Position numbers and translations under genes: made by a program. This document shows, piece after piece, positions 10,438-22,688 of a stretch of 64,000 nucleotides of DNA. The notes under the pieces are model-generated. The model saw nothing but the letters and a program-made list of their open reading frames with translations, was not told the origin of the DNA and did not search any database. Location: NCBI RefSeq assembly GCF_025602895.1, contig NW_026516241.1:186001-250000 (forward strand). The letters are read 5' to 3'. Source of the stretch: Polychytrium aggregatum. Its lineage: Eukaryota; Chytridiomycota; Chytridiomycetes; Polychytriales. The stretch's first letter is position 1. Each line of letters opens with the position of its first letter.

Positions 10438-13400
10438 CTACACCATCATCTTGACGAGGAAGAGCTTGATGTGCGTGCCTGGAGTTAGGGAAACAGGTCA
10501 GGACCGCTGGATACACCCGGCCCCCTCGATCCAATCTCAAAGGTTCCAGTCTCCACGGCGAGCTGCGCGGGACCTCCGGATCATATAGCAGTGTTTATCT
10601 TCTGGAACCAAGACTCACCGGTCCAGATGGGAGGGCAGAGTTTGGCCGTTTCAGCCACGGCATTCATGTCGCCGCTCTTCAAGAAAATGGTTCCCTGGAA
10701 GTTGCGGGGGCATCGAGAATCAGCACTTGTCGCCCAAAGGCGACACTGCCCCACAGACATCGCAAGCATCATCGCCATGTCTCCTATCGGGCTATGAATG
10801 TCCCGAGCGCATCCGCCTTACCCAAAGATAGGAAGTGAACCAAATCGCCACCGCTTCGTTGTGTGGGAACCGGCGGGTGAAGATCTTGTGGGGTGGCGGA
10901 AGGATTCCGACGAGGGTGCCGGACTGGAGATATTCCAACACCCTGCGGTCATCGTTGAGCTCCTTGTCGACGCAGTACTGCTCGACTACGGGGCCCATTG
11001 CCTCCGCAATCGTGAGGAGAACGGTGAGGGGAAGGTGCATCTTCCAAAAGTTGAACTGACGGGCCGCGTCGAGCATCCGCGTTTCCAAACCACAAATTTC
11101 AGGGTGCATTGGCAAGACAGGGCCCATGGAAAGAAAAGTCAGCGGGCGGGCCATGACCATGCAGCAAGCATGCCACGGAGCGAGCGACTTGGGCATCCAA
11201 AATCGGTCCTACCGGCGTCTTGACAAAGACACGCGCTGTCGACGCAGGATTCATACTCACCCACTCCTCCGTTGGGACAAACTTGTCTTGCTGGTAGGCT
11301 GGCATCTTGCCCCTGGCCTTCTCGGAGGGACCGTCAAGACTGGGCTTTGGCGGCGCCCCTTCAGTGTTGGCGGGATTGCGAGGTGCTTCGGCTGGCACCT
11401 GGTCCTTGTCGGCTGCTGTATCCTCTGCAGATGGGCTCGCCTCGGCGTCAAACAGCACCTCCGAGTCAACACGCTTGGGCGCAGCCGAATCAGAAGCCGT
11501 TGGCGAGGCGTTTGAGTGCGTGAGCTTGTAGCGCAGCGTCTTGAGCCGCTGGAGTTCGGCGTTGGCGCTCGCAAAGGTCATGTCTCGAAGAGCAAAGATC
11601 TTTTCCTTGTTGCGAATGATGGCATACACGAGGTGGGTGTTGCCTTGAGAGCACGGGCCACAAATTAGACCGGAGGCAAGGCCGTAGCGACTCGTTTGGG
11701 TGTGTGCCCTACAGGTCCTTTGCTCCCTGTTGCCTGCTCGCTGCTCCAGCACTACTGCGTCTACCTGTCAGCTGATACTGGATAAGATTGTTGAACATCT
11801 CAACCAGGTAGTAGAGGAGCCGGTGGTTGGCTTCGTTGACCAACAAGAAGGCCGGGTTCGAGAACGACGACAGAAGGTTCATCAACTTGGTCAGCGTCAT
11901 GATTGTCATGCCTTTCAGATAGGGCGACGTGTTAACCAGCGCAACCATGAGGGTCTCGAACAGAGTCGAGACCTGGGTTTTTCCGCTTGTCGTCACAATC
12001 GCATGGACGCTCTGGATGCGAATGTTGGTGGGGGGGGGTTAGCGATTGCGCTTGTCGCTATCTGCATATGAACGCAATTTGCACCCTAACGCTCTCTCGG
12101 TACAAGTGTCATCCATCACAGCAGATTGATCCGTCGATCCACCTCACCAGAATCAAAAAGTCACCCCAGTTTCCACCCTGGAAGGCGGGAAGGTCCTTGA
12201 TCGTCACGTTAACGGCGCTGTGGTCGAAGCTTGTGTTGAGCTGGACGCCAAAGCTTCGCTCCTGCGACATTGTCTGCAACAGGAAGCAGCACAGTCGGAC
12301 GAGTCCAATGGCACCTGCAAACCAAGGCGGATGAGGAAGGGGGTTGGGGTGCTGCTGTGTGAAGTAGCGCAGAGCAACGACAATGCATCATCATAGCGAC
12401 GACAAGAGGCTGTATGGCGGAGCAACAGTGGCGCCGTGTGGCTGCGTACGACAGTTGCGGCGATACTTACTCGGATTGTTCTTGGACTCCATGATGAAGA
12501 AAATAACGGCGGCTAGAATGGTCAGGATGCCGTCGGATTCGAACGAATACCTTGCAAATTTCTGCAAACCCAATTGATTGTTTATGGAATCAGGATGTAG
12601 CTTGCCCAGGGTGCACGCACTTGCAATCGCCAAGGGAGTCGCACTCGTGTCGTGATGCAGTAGCGACTTGCTGCGCTTGCGATTGACGCTGCAGTCCGTC
12701 CGTTGGCATATCCGTTCAGCTACCCATCAAGTCCATCGCCAAGCAAGGGTCTGACTCCGATTTGTCAGCAATCACAGACCTCGTTGGCTTGGATGAGCTG
12801 CCAGAACAGCATCAGAACCTCGGACTGCAAGTTAATTCTTTTGTTGGCACCGGGCAGATAGGTGCTGGAGGCCTGGATTCAGTGTCGAGTCCGAGCACAC
12901 GGGTTAGCTCCAACGGCGGCTGGCATAGCAGGCGTGCATGTGGTGGAAAGCAACCTACGTTGATTGGATTCTTCAGTAGGCGGCAAATGCCACTCAAGAT
13001 CAGCGCAAAATCGGCAGGACGGTGGAGCTTTGCAAAGTAAAACAAAAAATCGTTGTTCTTGTATGCTTGTCGCTGCGGAAGCGGGGCGTAGAGGATGTGT
13101 GGTACGTTTAGATACGGCAAAGCAGGCGGTGGTTTCTCTCGGAACACCAGACGCACCGCCAACGCTTGTGGCAGTCAGAACATGAACCTTGAATCCAATA
13201 ACAGCCCTCACCTTTCTCTGGTTCGCAGCCTGTTCCATGCTATGGGAAGCGATGCAAAGGGGCGCTGTCGCTGTCAGCAGCGAGACTACTCCACGGTATC
13301 CTCCATTCCAAGATTGCTACGGCGTACATCCCATCAATTGAAGGCCGGACGGGCTTGTGAGTGCGGAGGATGGTACCTGTTGCGCCCACCGGCAGCACCG

Positions 13401-15305
13401 CTGCTCAATGGGTCTTTGGGAGAAACGCCGGTCGCTGAGTCGGGCACACCTCCATTTTTGCCTAGATCGGCACTCGGATCGCGAGCATCCAAGATGGCCG
13501 TGATAGCCTGAACCGAAAGCGTGGCCAGATGCTCTTGCGAGTCGCCAAAGATGACCTGATGGTGTTGCAGGGGATATGCATCGCCATAGTGGAGGCACCG
13601 TCGTTAGTGATGCAGTGGGATGCGAACACCTTTGCGACTTGATCGCACTGGGGGGAATGAACGACAGCCCATGGTCGGACAAGTGCCGTGGTGCTGCCGT
13701 CGTTTCACTGCCATCGGCAACATCAGGTATCGAAATTGCTCGTGGGCCTTCCTTGGGTGCGGACGCACACCTCAGACGCACGTAGATGATCGACTCGGCT
13801 GAACCAACCGCATCCGTGGCACTGCCGGCCATCGGTAGCCCACGGCGCACCGACCCAGTCCCACCAGCGTCAGGAGAATGGATCATGCGATGCAACGACA
13901 CGTTACATGGTTATAGGGAATCAGGCCCCATCCGACTGGGTCGTAGTTGATGGCGGTGTTGATGAGCGAGCACATCAATGTCAAGGTTTGCTTCTTTTCC
14001 AGCCCCGCGATGACGACCAGGGTCCAGTTGTTGCGGTAGTTGATAATGTCCGACGGCGCCACATAGACAACCCTTGAGAAGAACGCGAGGAGCAGCCGCA
14101 GCGTCTCGGTTCGGTTGTTGTTGATTTCATGAGTGGAGCCGATGTTGGTGGAGGTGCCGATGCCCTGGTTCCAGATCTGGAGAACAACACCTTCCTCGAC
14201 AGCGACCGAGTCAGGAAGGGTGAATCTGCAGCCACAGCCATGGGGATCAGCGACGGCCAAGGCCAGATCATTACCGAGTCAGCTGCGAGCACATATGCAA
14301 ATGCCTTCCAGGGAGATCGAGCCATTCCAAGCTGCTCGATTACTGCCCCATCAACCAGACGTACCCCTTGAAGAACAGCAGGCCAACGGTTGCCCTGACC
14401 AGCTTGGCGCCAAAGCGCTTGTCGCTTTCGTCGTTCAGCAGCCGGAGCGATCCGTCGGCGCCGATCTCGACGTCGTCAGGGTGGATATCCGGCCCGTCGT
14501 CAAGGCTCCAGAAGAGAGACTCCTCCAGAGACTGGTCGTCCATCTCGAACAGATACGGCAGTACCCTGGTCAGGATGCGAACGCAGTTGAGTATCTGCTT
14601 GAAGTCGCTGGCGGACGGGCGGGTTGTCCGGGGTTGGGTAAACGCGATGATCTTTTCGGAGACCTGGAGATCCAGAAAAGTGCCGTGGTGTCAGAATGGT
14701 GGTCCGCGCACCTTTCTTGCTCGGCGGCAGCAGACTCCTCGCCGTATTCCAAGGCACAGGGAGGCATCAGCGCTGCTTGGGCGAGGTGTTCGATCCCTCG
14801 TGCGAAGCGGCCAGCGAGCGCTCGCTCCGTACCTTTTTGATCAGAGTGATAAAGTTCTCTGGTGCAGAGTCTCGCACTCGCCGGATGTCCTTCGGAGAGA
14901 AGAGGTTGAAGATGTCTTCGGCCGAGTCGGGGAGCTGGTAGAAGCCCTCCCATATCTTGTCCTCCGACGGAATGTTCTGATCCAGGGCGAGGTAAGGGGA
15001 CATGGGTCGTCGAGCAGGTTTGTCAATAACGAGCATGCTTCCCACTACCGAGCCGCCACAGACACCGATAGATGGGGGACGGCGCTTTCAAAGATGGCGA
15101 GCCGGCAGTGCATAGAGCCCACGACAGCAAGGGGGAAGGGGAGGGATGCGATTATGGACAGCGGGCATTCGTGCGATCCCGACGACAGCAGCGGCGACGA
15201 CGACAATATCCAAGCGCAGATCGGACCAAAGCCCGGACTCACCCTCTGCTCGAAGAGAGCAAAGACCTGCTTTCTGAATGCCAGCTTGCTCTCGGCGGCG
15301 CCCAT
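10438..15305 (-). CDS. HID1: HID1 homologue (Golgi/dense-core trafficking protein)
   Basis: HID1 acts at the medial/trans-Golgi in secretory and vacuolar sorting. Fifteen exons join in consistent phase, in transcript order: 15305-15243, 14976-14833, 14663-14365, 14225-13907, 13555-13377, 13239-13212, 13072-12959, 12872-12780, 12561-12471, 12314-12148, 12011-11765, 11643-11261, 11055-10822, 10694-10619 and 10478-10438. They total 825 codons plus stop, against about 790 in human. The N-terminus MGAAESKLAFRK has Gly2 for N-myristoylation, like human MGSTDSKLNFRK. Family blocks include DPVGWGLIPYNHV, VNTSPYLKGM, NNLIQYQLTGNTHLVYAII, LQSGTLVGILPPPH and the ending PPIWTGTHIKLFLV. Exon 6 is only 28 nt. 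It shares a 445-bp divergent promoter with the next + gene. Confidence 0.95.
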
Positions 15306-15750
15306 GCTTGCTTGCTCGCTTGCTTGCTTGCCGTGGTGTCGGCGGCTTGGGAGAGATGCGAGACAGACACCCGGCCAGCACAGACCTTGGATGGAGACCC
15401 AAAACGGGACGGGGCGTGGGATGCGGCGCGTCCGCCAAGAACCGGCACCTGGAATGCGGCCGTTATCGCCCGGCCTGATGATGGACATGCGTGCTGCCGA
15501 TGATGCTCACCGACGCTGGCGAGGGTGTCGTGGAGACATCGAGCATGCTGCATGCCGCGGGATGTCCTCCGGCGTTGCCTGCGATTGGGCAGCAGCGGCA
15601 CTGACGGGCAGCCCGTATTGTGGTAGTTTGTGATTGGCACAGCATCCGCCAAGGCAAGTTCTCTGTCTGCTCCTACCTCGGACCAGCCTCTCCGGCTCGG
15701 TGCATGCGAGCCCCAGCAGACAAGTGCTGGGCAAGCTCGACAGAACACAA
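15306..15750. other. Divergent promoter region (HID1 / poly-Asp protein)
   Basis: A 445-bp stretch between two divergent start codons. It contains a short GCTTGCTTGCTCGCTTGCTT repeat at 15306-15328. No convincing TATA box or gene is seen. Confidence 0.5.
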
Positions 15751-16800
15751 ATGCCTCTGCAGCTCAAGAAGAAGACCGGCCGGCTCACGCTACCGCCCCT
15801 CCACGAGGAGCATCGGTTTGGCAGCCGCTACATGAGCACGAGCATGATGGAGTCATTATCGCATATCCGTTCGCCGAAATCACCAAGTCGGACTCTGACG
15901 CCCAACAAATCCATCGGCTCGCTCAAAAAGAAGAAGAAAAGGCGTCGGCGGAGGTCGGCGGTCGATGACGACGACTGGGACAGTGACGACGACGACGATG
16001 ACGACGACGATGATGACGATGATGATGACGATGATGATAATGACGATGATAGCAGCGACAACGACGACGATGAAGACGGGCACGACGACGACAGCGACGG
16101 CTCCGGAGATAATGTCTCGAACTCTAGCCGTGAGGAAGAGGATGCCCGGCGCTCAGTTGGAGGTGACTCCAAGGGCTCATCGCAAGCGAGTCTGATGCTG
16201 TCGGCTGCCGGGAAGGCGACGCTGTCGATTCGCGATCGACGGAAGCTCGGAGCCAAAAACGAGCGTGGTAGTGGGATACTGGCAACCGATGGGGTTTCTG
16301 CCAAGCTTGGATCCAAAGTCGCGCTGATGTCGAACCAAGGAGAGACTCAGGCGGTACATCCTCTCCACCTCTCGCGACTGGCACACTATCCCCTGAGACT
16401 GACAGGCTCCGAGCTCGCTCTGTTCAGCACCACCACGGGTTCATTCCGTGGGCCCCGGGACGCCTATGCCCGCTTCCTCACGCAAGCCAAGGGGCTGAAG
16501 ATGCGGCCGATATCCGGATCTCCGAAGCAAGTCGTGCTCGTGGGAAAGGGCCCCGGCAAGAGGAAAAAGTCCCTTGCCGCGGTCGGGCCAAACTCCTGGC
16601 GATACCTCAAGAGCGTTAGCCCGTCGGCATACCAGCGGAAAATGAAGCGTGAGCAGCAGAAAGTCACACAGGAACGAAAGATTGAGGTCCTTTACGATCT
16701 GCGGCTCAAGTATGAGGAGGGGGGGGGCAGTCAGCGACAGCGCAGGAACGCACTTCCCCACCATGTGATGGATGGTATCGGTGCTGCACTAGCCGACTAA
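15751..16800 (+). CDS. Intronless protein with basic block and poly-Asp tract
   Basis: Not recognised. It runs 349 codons in one exon; ATG 15751 (MPLQLKKKTGRLTLP) is preferred to an in-frame ATG at 15634 because the segment between lacks coding character. A Lys/Arg run (KKKKKRRRRR) is followed by an Asp tract with few interruptions, encoded by GAY triplets from about 15964 to 16060 and extending as Asp/Ser/Glu to 16145. The C-terminal half is basic and more conserved-looking, with RGPRDAYARFLTQAKG, VVLVGKGPGKRKKS, and a Lys/Arg/Glu helix ending in EERKIEVLYD-like sequence. The composition suggests a nuclear or nucleic-acid/histone-associated protein, but this is only inference. Confidence 0.6.
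   Translation: MPLQLKKKTGRLTLPPLHEEHRFGSRYMSTSMMESLSHIRSPKSPSRTLTPNKSIGSLKKKKKRRRRRSAVDDDDWDSDDDDDDDDDDDDDDDDDDNDDDSSDNDDDEDGHDDDSDGSGDNVSNSSREEEDARRSVGGDSKGSSQASLMLSAAGKATLSIRDRRKLGAKNERGSGILATDGVSAKLGSKVALMSNQGETQAVHPLHLSRLAHYPLRLTGSELALFSTTTGSFRGPRDAYARFLTQAKGLKMRPISGSPKQVVLVGKGPGKRKKSLAAVGPNSWRYLKSVSPSAYQRKMKREQQKVTQERKIEVLYDLRLKYEEGGGSQRQRRNALPHHVMDGIGAALAD
15964..16090 (+). repeat. GAY trinucleotide repeat inside a CDS
   Basis: Imperfect GAC/GAT repeat coding for Asp. On the opposite strand the same bases make Ser/Val-rich shadow frames. Confidence 0.85.
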
Positions 16801-16833
16801 AGCCAAGCATCAATCCGCAGAATCATTGCACTT

Positions 16834-18298
16834 ATGGGTTCGCTGAAGCTGTACCATCCGATATTCGAGGAACTGTGAGTGTCGTCGCGCTAGTGACAAG
16901 ACTTGCCCGAGGAACATCGATGCTCAATATGACCGAAGCCGATCTGACATACGGAGACTGTGTTCTTTCCAGAAAAATGGAAAACGAGGTGCTCAAAGAA
17001 AAGCATCAAGTCCTCACCGAGAAGAATGTGAGTCTTGCCCCATGGGCCGAGGGAGTGTCGGCTCGCCCTTTGCGCTCTGACTGCTTCATTTCTCGGCCTC
17101 CAGAACATGCATGTCTCCGAGTGCTTGAAGGAGACCGAAGATGCCGACAGGACAATTACCAACCTGCAAAGACAACGCAAGAAGCAGCGGGCACGGCTGG
17201 AGAAGGAACTCAAGGAGTATGAGCTCGAGGCCGAGAAGGATGTCGAAGGTGTGACTGTAGCATACAAGCGAAGGGTGTTTGTGTGGGGTTGTCAAGGCTC
17301 GGCTGTCGGGCGAAGCGAGACTGCCGTTGCGACAGTGTTCCAGCCGCTGACACCCTTCATCGTGTCGGACAGTCCTCAAGCAGCAGGCATACAAATCAAA
17401 GATGTATCTCAACGAGGTGGAGCTCGAAGTCGAGGATTTGCTCGAGTTTCAAGTACGTGCCTGTGTCTGGCAGGGCCGGACTGCACTCTGTCGCAATGGA
17501 GTGGATGGAATGGAGTGGATGGAATGGAGTGGATGGAATGGAGTGACATATGCCCGATATGTGAAATGCCGTGCTTAGAATCAGCCATGCAGCCGTCATC
17601 GCTGGCGATTCAGTCAAATTCTCACGAGCCGATTCGGGTTTAATTGCAGAAACGAACAACAGATAACCCGGAGATACTGAAGCGAGAAATCGATGCAGTC
17701 CGGGCTGAGCAGCAAAAGCTGATCCAGGACCACCAGACACAGCTGCGAGTCGTCGAGGAAAAGGCCAGGATCGAGCTACAGGAGAGCGAAGACAAGATGT
17801 TCAACACCATCCAGAGTCTGATTGATGACGCCAAGATGGTTCGTTGCCCAAAGCCAGTGGGGGAGGATACCTTTGGTGGAAGAAAGGAGAGGATGGGGCG
17901 ACTCACAGCGACTTACAACGACCTGCGACGACTTTGCAACGACTTGCAATGGCTCACAACGCAGCTCTGTTACTGTGGCACGTCTGTTCATGTCCTTGAT
18001 CCCCGCATGCTGACGCCGTCTGTTCCCGCAGAGCCTGACCGATTATGTAGCCAAGGTCACATCGGTCGCCTACAAGCAGAACGCCCGTCTACGGAGGGAA
18101 ATCCAGCTCCATCAGCAGCAGCAGGAGCGCTATAAGCAGGAGCTTTCCAAGGTCAAGGAGGAGATCCGGCGTCTGACCGAGGAGAAGAAGCAGAACGGCG
18201 ACCCACGCCGGAAAGTACTGGATCTCCAGAGCTGCATGACTTGCACCCCAGACATGGAGTTTCCCGTCACCGAGAAGCGGTCGTCGCTGATTCTGTAG
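16834..18298 (+). CDS. Coiled-coil protein, possibly cilium/basal-body related
   Basis: A predicted long coiled coil with no catalytic domain. It starts MGSLKLYHPIFEELKMENEV across the first intron (exon 16834-16874, next exon from 16973). Later exons read KKQRARLEKELKEYELEAEK, KMYLNEVELEVEDLLEFQ, LKREIDAVRAEQQKLIQDHQ, VVEEKARIELQESEDKMF, then VAYKQNARLRREIQLHQQQQ and a stop at 18296-18298. Heptad-type spacing of Leu/Ile is continuous. The order of helices resembles DUF4515 proteins (BBOF1, CCDC166), which would fit a flagellated fungus, but I cannot confirm this by eye. Introns hold a 14-bp minisatellite at 17495-17544. Exon borders in the middle are approximate. Confidence 0.65.
17495..17544 (+). 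repeat. 14-bp minisatellite, GGATGGAATGGAGT
   Basis: Three full copies (17503-17516, 17517-17530, 17531-17544) and a partial one, within an intron of the coiled-coil gene. The unit resembles (GGAAT)n satellites. Confidence 0.85.
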
Positions 18299-18478
18299 AA
18301 ACCAGCCCAATGTGTGAACGACAGTACAAAGCCCGCGCCATTGAGATACTTTATTGGCGGTTTGGAGGTTCAATATGGTCGCATGCCATTTCTCGCCAAT
18401 TTGCCGATCACAGACACGGGTGCCTGCACGGGAGCATTGTTCGATGGGGCGGTTCCTGGGCGGCACTCAACTCTGAGC

Positions 18479-21400
18479 CTATGAGCGACGGGCGTTCAGG
18501 CCAGGCACCCGAACTCGCGTGGAGCGGTGCATCATGCTCCACCCAAAGGGCGCCACCTCTTCGTCCTGGTCCGGACGAGCAACAGGCACCATGGCAAAGG
18601 GCCGGTTTCGATCGGTGGCGGAGGCAGTCGATCGCTCGCCAGCAGGCCCACTAGCCGAGTCCTGGAGGTGATGGCTGATCAAGGGGCCGTCCTGGACTAC
18701 CTGCATCATGTCGATGGACTTGCCGCCCAAGTTCAGCATTCTGAGTCCAACCAAAGCACTTGGTTAGTGTTGCCATATGTGCCATTTGCGCCAGAATAGT
18801 CGCCAACATATCGGCCTGGAGCCTGACGATGAAGCAGCCACAGTCTTGAACCATTGCGACAGTGCACCGGCTGAGAAGAGCAGCGCAGCAACAAGGTCGA
18901 CTCAGCCCGTCCGTACCCGAGATAACCAGCCGAGGTCACGTTGATGTAATGGGCAAAGATGCAGAGAGTGTCGAGCAGATTGTTACGTTTCTGTAGCAAA
19001 CAGGAAGTGATGAATGAATCCGATCAAGGGGGGGGGAAGTAAGCATCACGTCAGTCACTGGAGTTGACTGATGGATAAGTTTGATGGGATTGCTGAAGCG
19101 ATGGGAGAGTGCGAGGGGCTCGCCCAAGAATGTCGACGGATCTGGCATACCGAGTGAATGTCCCAGATCATGTTCTCCACAATAAGCTGGAAGTGAGGGG
19201 GATACTTGTTGGTCTGTCGAATCTGGATGGAGCGCGTTGGGTCTGGGCAAATGGAATCGCCGGTTCGGTCCGGTCCGGTCCGGTCGCAGCAGGGTCAGGG
19301 GCAAAGGAGGAGTCGATACGCAAAGACTCGGCGGCGTTTCTTGTGACCAGTGCCAGCCAGGTTGAGTGTGACCTCTGGCACGGAGCCGGCACTTACCGAT
19401 CGGGGCCTCCAAACTGGGAACAAAGTATTGCTGTGTGAACACGGCTCCTTGGGAGGCACCGCTCTCGCTCCAGTTGATGTTCTCGTTCATGTATTGGCAG
19501 AAGAGATGCATGAGCAGCTGGAAAAACAAAAAAGACGTGACCAGGGTGAGATCATCGACTCGACAGTCTCTCGGCCGATATCGCCGTGGTTGTCGGTTGT
19601 CAGTCATTGAACATCGGTCGTTGTACGTACCAGTGCGTCGCATGGTCCCATGGCCGAGGTGAAGCCCTTATTGTTAAACTTCATACCGTGCAACCAGTTG
19701 TAGGTCGAAAGACAGCCACCCTTTCCAAGAGCTGTCGGGTGAGCAGAGACGAGGGAAGCTTGTGATCAGCAAGGGACATTCCAAGCAGTACACGGAGCAA
19801 AGTGGTGCCCAGGGCGCGTGTATCGCAGGGTCAGCACAGACCGACGTACCAATGATTCGTTCAACAATATACCGTCGATTTGATGCATCTGTGCCAGGGA
19901 CATTCAAATACGACTCCAGAATCCGACGCTCTTTGACTTGAGGCAGCTGCGCAAAGTGAGGTCCATGGTGGTCAGTAGCAGTATGGCGCCAGACTATGGT
20001 GGGAGACGACAAGCATGGCCAAACGGCGAATGCTTCGATGCGCAACAAAAGTCCGTCGAGCCTACGTTTCCGTGTCTTTGGAACAAGTCATGCAGGCTCA
20101 TATTTGGCGGCTGAGCAGACGCAGCAGGAGCCACTTGGCCCAAGCCGAATGTCGAGGCTCCGGGTTTGGCGAAAATACCCGTAGCTCCTACAGTGGGTGT
20201 AGATTCGGGTGAGCACAACGTTACTCGAATCACGAATGTAATTCAATGCATCGGACGGATGGGGCGATTTTGGCGGCTTGAGATCTGTCAACACCATCAT
20301 GTGGCAGCAGTAGATCAAGGGGGGGGAACGGACCTGAAAAGGTGCTAGCGACTGGCGGCGCTGGGGCCACGGCGGTATCGAGTGTGAAGACAGCCGAGCG
20401 GCAGTCGAGGTGAGCCACATTCTCCTTCTTGAAGAGATCGTCGCAGTCCTGGATTCGCTTAGCCAGCGGCTCGACGACCTTGACAGCAAGCCATTTGCGC
20501 ATGCGGTCTCGCCATTCATCCATATATTCGTTCAGATTCAGCTTGTCGAGAATAATCTCGGGCTCGGCGTATTGCATCCCATTTTCGATCCGGATGTCGG
20601 AGTGGTTCCGGATGATCTTGGCTAGACTTGGCTGTCCCCGGGCGTCGGCATCGGAGGCATTTGGGTCCGTCGCCTTCATATTGGCTTTGGAAGAAGTTGG
20701 GTTCACCAGAGACTTTGTTGCAGTCTGGAACTTGGGAATACCAAATTGGCCGCGAGTGACAGGCAACGGGACCGGCGGCGGCGAAATAGCGGCGGCAGCG
20801 ACGACGTTCTCGGATTCGCTGAAGAGTTTGCTCAGCGTGGTTTGGTCGCGGATGGGCTCTTCCGTGTGGAAGGCTGGCACGGCCCAGGACCAAAGTGGTA
20901 GAAGAGTTATCGGGATGGGCGATATGAGACCAAGCCAATGGTATCACCATTGTGGCGAGCCAGAGCTCTCAGCGCCAACCTACCGCCAGAGCCATAGAGC
21001 TTCTTGGCCTTCAAGATCTCTGCTGGGGGCTCAGCTGCGAGTGCTTCAGGCACCGCAGGTTTGTTGGGGCTTTGACTGCGGGGTTGGAGAGAGAGGCTGG
21101 GTCGGGCGACCTGGGGTGCGCTGGGTCTACAGACAGCGCAACGACAGAGCTTAGCTCGGCGAGAAGAGTGTAATAATAGGCAGGGATAGTCGGCACACCA
21201 GGGACTCACTTGAAAGTGAGGGGCTCGTTGGGTTTGCCAGTCGCTGCTGCCGTGGGTTTCTGTGGATGTTGGGTGATATGCATGATACATGGTGGAGGTG
21301 AGTGGGCTTGTTGCGGGACAACAGGGGTGCTTCGTATGACTATAACCATAGACCTGCAGCAACTGTCAAAGGCTTGAGAATGCACCTTGGGAGACTTTTC

Positions 21401-22688
21401 TTTGCTTGGTGGATTGATTTTGATGAGAGGCTGATCGGCTTCACGATCGGGGACTGCAAAGCGAAACCGGATCAGAATATCAACGCTCGCGTTGTAGCCG
21501 AGGCTGTTGCCCAGAGAAGATCACCACGGACAAGCTCGAAGGCTCTACCTGGAGCTTTGACGCCAAGGACTTCTCTTTCGGATGGCGAGAGGTCGTAGCG
21601 CAGCGGAGGGCTCAGAGGTGACATGATCTTCATCAGCACCGAGAGCACGTTGATTGAGCACACAACAATCATTCCAAAGACTGGATTGCGGCGCGACGAT
21701 GGAGAAGTGAGGCGAGCGGTTGGTGTCGAGAGGAATGTCAGTGAGGGCAGGCGCATTGGTTCGGGTGCATTGGTTCGGGTGCATTGGTTCGGGTGCATTG
21801 GTTCGGGTGCATTGGTTCGGGTGCGTTGGTCGATACAAAAGCTAAACTTGAGCCGATGGTGCTGCCTCGGCTCAACTCGTTCAGACTCATTCAGGATCTG
21901 AACTACCCGGCATTCTTCCAGAGACTCGAACGTGTGATCGCCATCGCTGGCACAGGCCAATGCGAGACGCAAATACTCACCGATCCACAGGATGCAACCG
22001 GTTATCATATCGCCCTGCCAGACATATCGCTTGGGTGACTGCACAAAACTCCAGATGAGTGCTCTGTGGTGCGCAGGAAGATGGGGGCCAAGCGTTGCAA
22101 GTCGGTTATCTGTCGAGATGGAACACATAGGCTTTGCTTCGTTCGGGATCGAACTAGCCTTGTATTGTAGCGGCCGCAATGGAGGTGCCAGTCGACGTTT
22201 CTGTACCTGACCAAGCTTCTGGGAATCTGGAACTGGCGCACAGCGATCAACACCGCGACGGCGACGCCGTTGTAGGCCAGGATGGCCAAGTCAACGTCAT
22301 TGAGCTCGAGCTTGTATCGCTGCGTGGTAATGTCTCGGAACGCCGGATGCTCCCACGGCTGGATGGACTTGACCTTGGATGGGCGAGTGGGCTGGGTCCA
22401 GCTCTGGTTCCTGCTCGGCAGCGATGGAGCAGCAGCATTGCCAGTGCCGACGGTGGATATGGAGCCGGCAGGTGCAGTGGAGGCGGCTGGGGCGAGCGGG
22501 GCGAGCGGCTTGGACAGATTCACGCCAAAATGTGGAGCAAGAGGAGCTTCCTTGGAACCTGTCGGTCGGCGGCCTGGAGTCGGAAGAGGCCCGGAAAAGT
22601 TCTTCCTGATCGACTCGGTTGGAGGAGGCGTATTGACGACATCTCTGGCAGCGAGCCGGTGGGTGAGCGGGGCGGGAGAGCGGAACAT
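18479..22688 (-). CDS. TMEM209-like nuclear-envelope/pore-associated membrane protein
   Basis: TMEM209 is a nuclear-envelope protein linked to the pore complex in animals. Start ATG 22688 (MFRSPAPLTHRL); an in-frame ATG at 22742 is possible. The N-terminal third is Pro/Ser-rich, followed by hydrophobic helices near LDLAILAYNG-like sequence (AILAYNGVAVAVLIAVRQF), LWIGEYLRLALA and NPVFGMIVVCSINVLSVLM. Downstream exons match the family's C-terminal domain: EYMDEWRDRMRKWLAVKVVE, LESYLNVPG, RYIVERI, LLMHLFCQYMNENINW, FTQQYFVPSLEAPI, and a final exon with MLNLGGKSIDMMQVV. Many introns interrupt it and I have not fixed all borders. One intron holds a 14-bp minisatellite. Identity rests on the order of these blocks. 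Confidence 0.75.
21753..21832 (+). repeat. 14-bp minisatellite, GCATTGGTTCGGGT
   Basis: Five exact copies from 21753 to 21822 plus a degenerate sixth, in an intron of the TMEM209-like gene. There are no spacers, so it is not CRISPR-like. Confidence 0.92.

Noticed and set aside
10097-10588. 163-codon ORF on +
   Set aside because: Overlaps the last HID1 exon antisense; no coding pattern.
14368-15633. 421-codon ORF on +
   Set aside because: Antisense to HID1 exons and introns; the minus strand has clear homology and splice phase.
15828-16316. Poly-Ser ORF on -
   Set aside because: Antisense of the GAY repeat.
21753-21832. CRISPR array
   Set aside because: Repeats are directly adjacent with no spacers, in a eukaryotic intron.
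21753-21832. tRNA B-box-like GGTTCG motifs
   Set aside because: They come from the minisatellite; no cloverleaf can be made around them.
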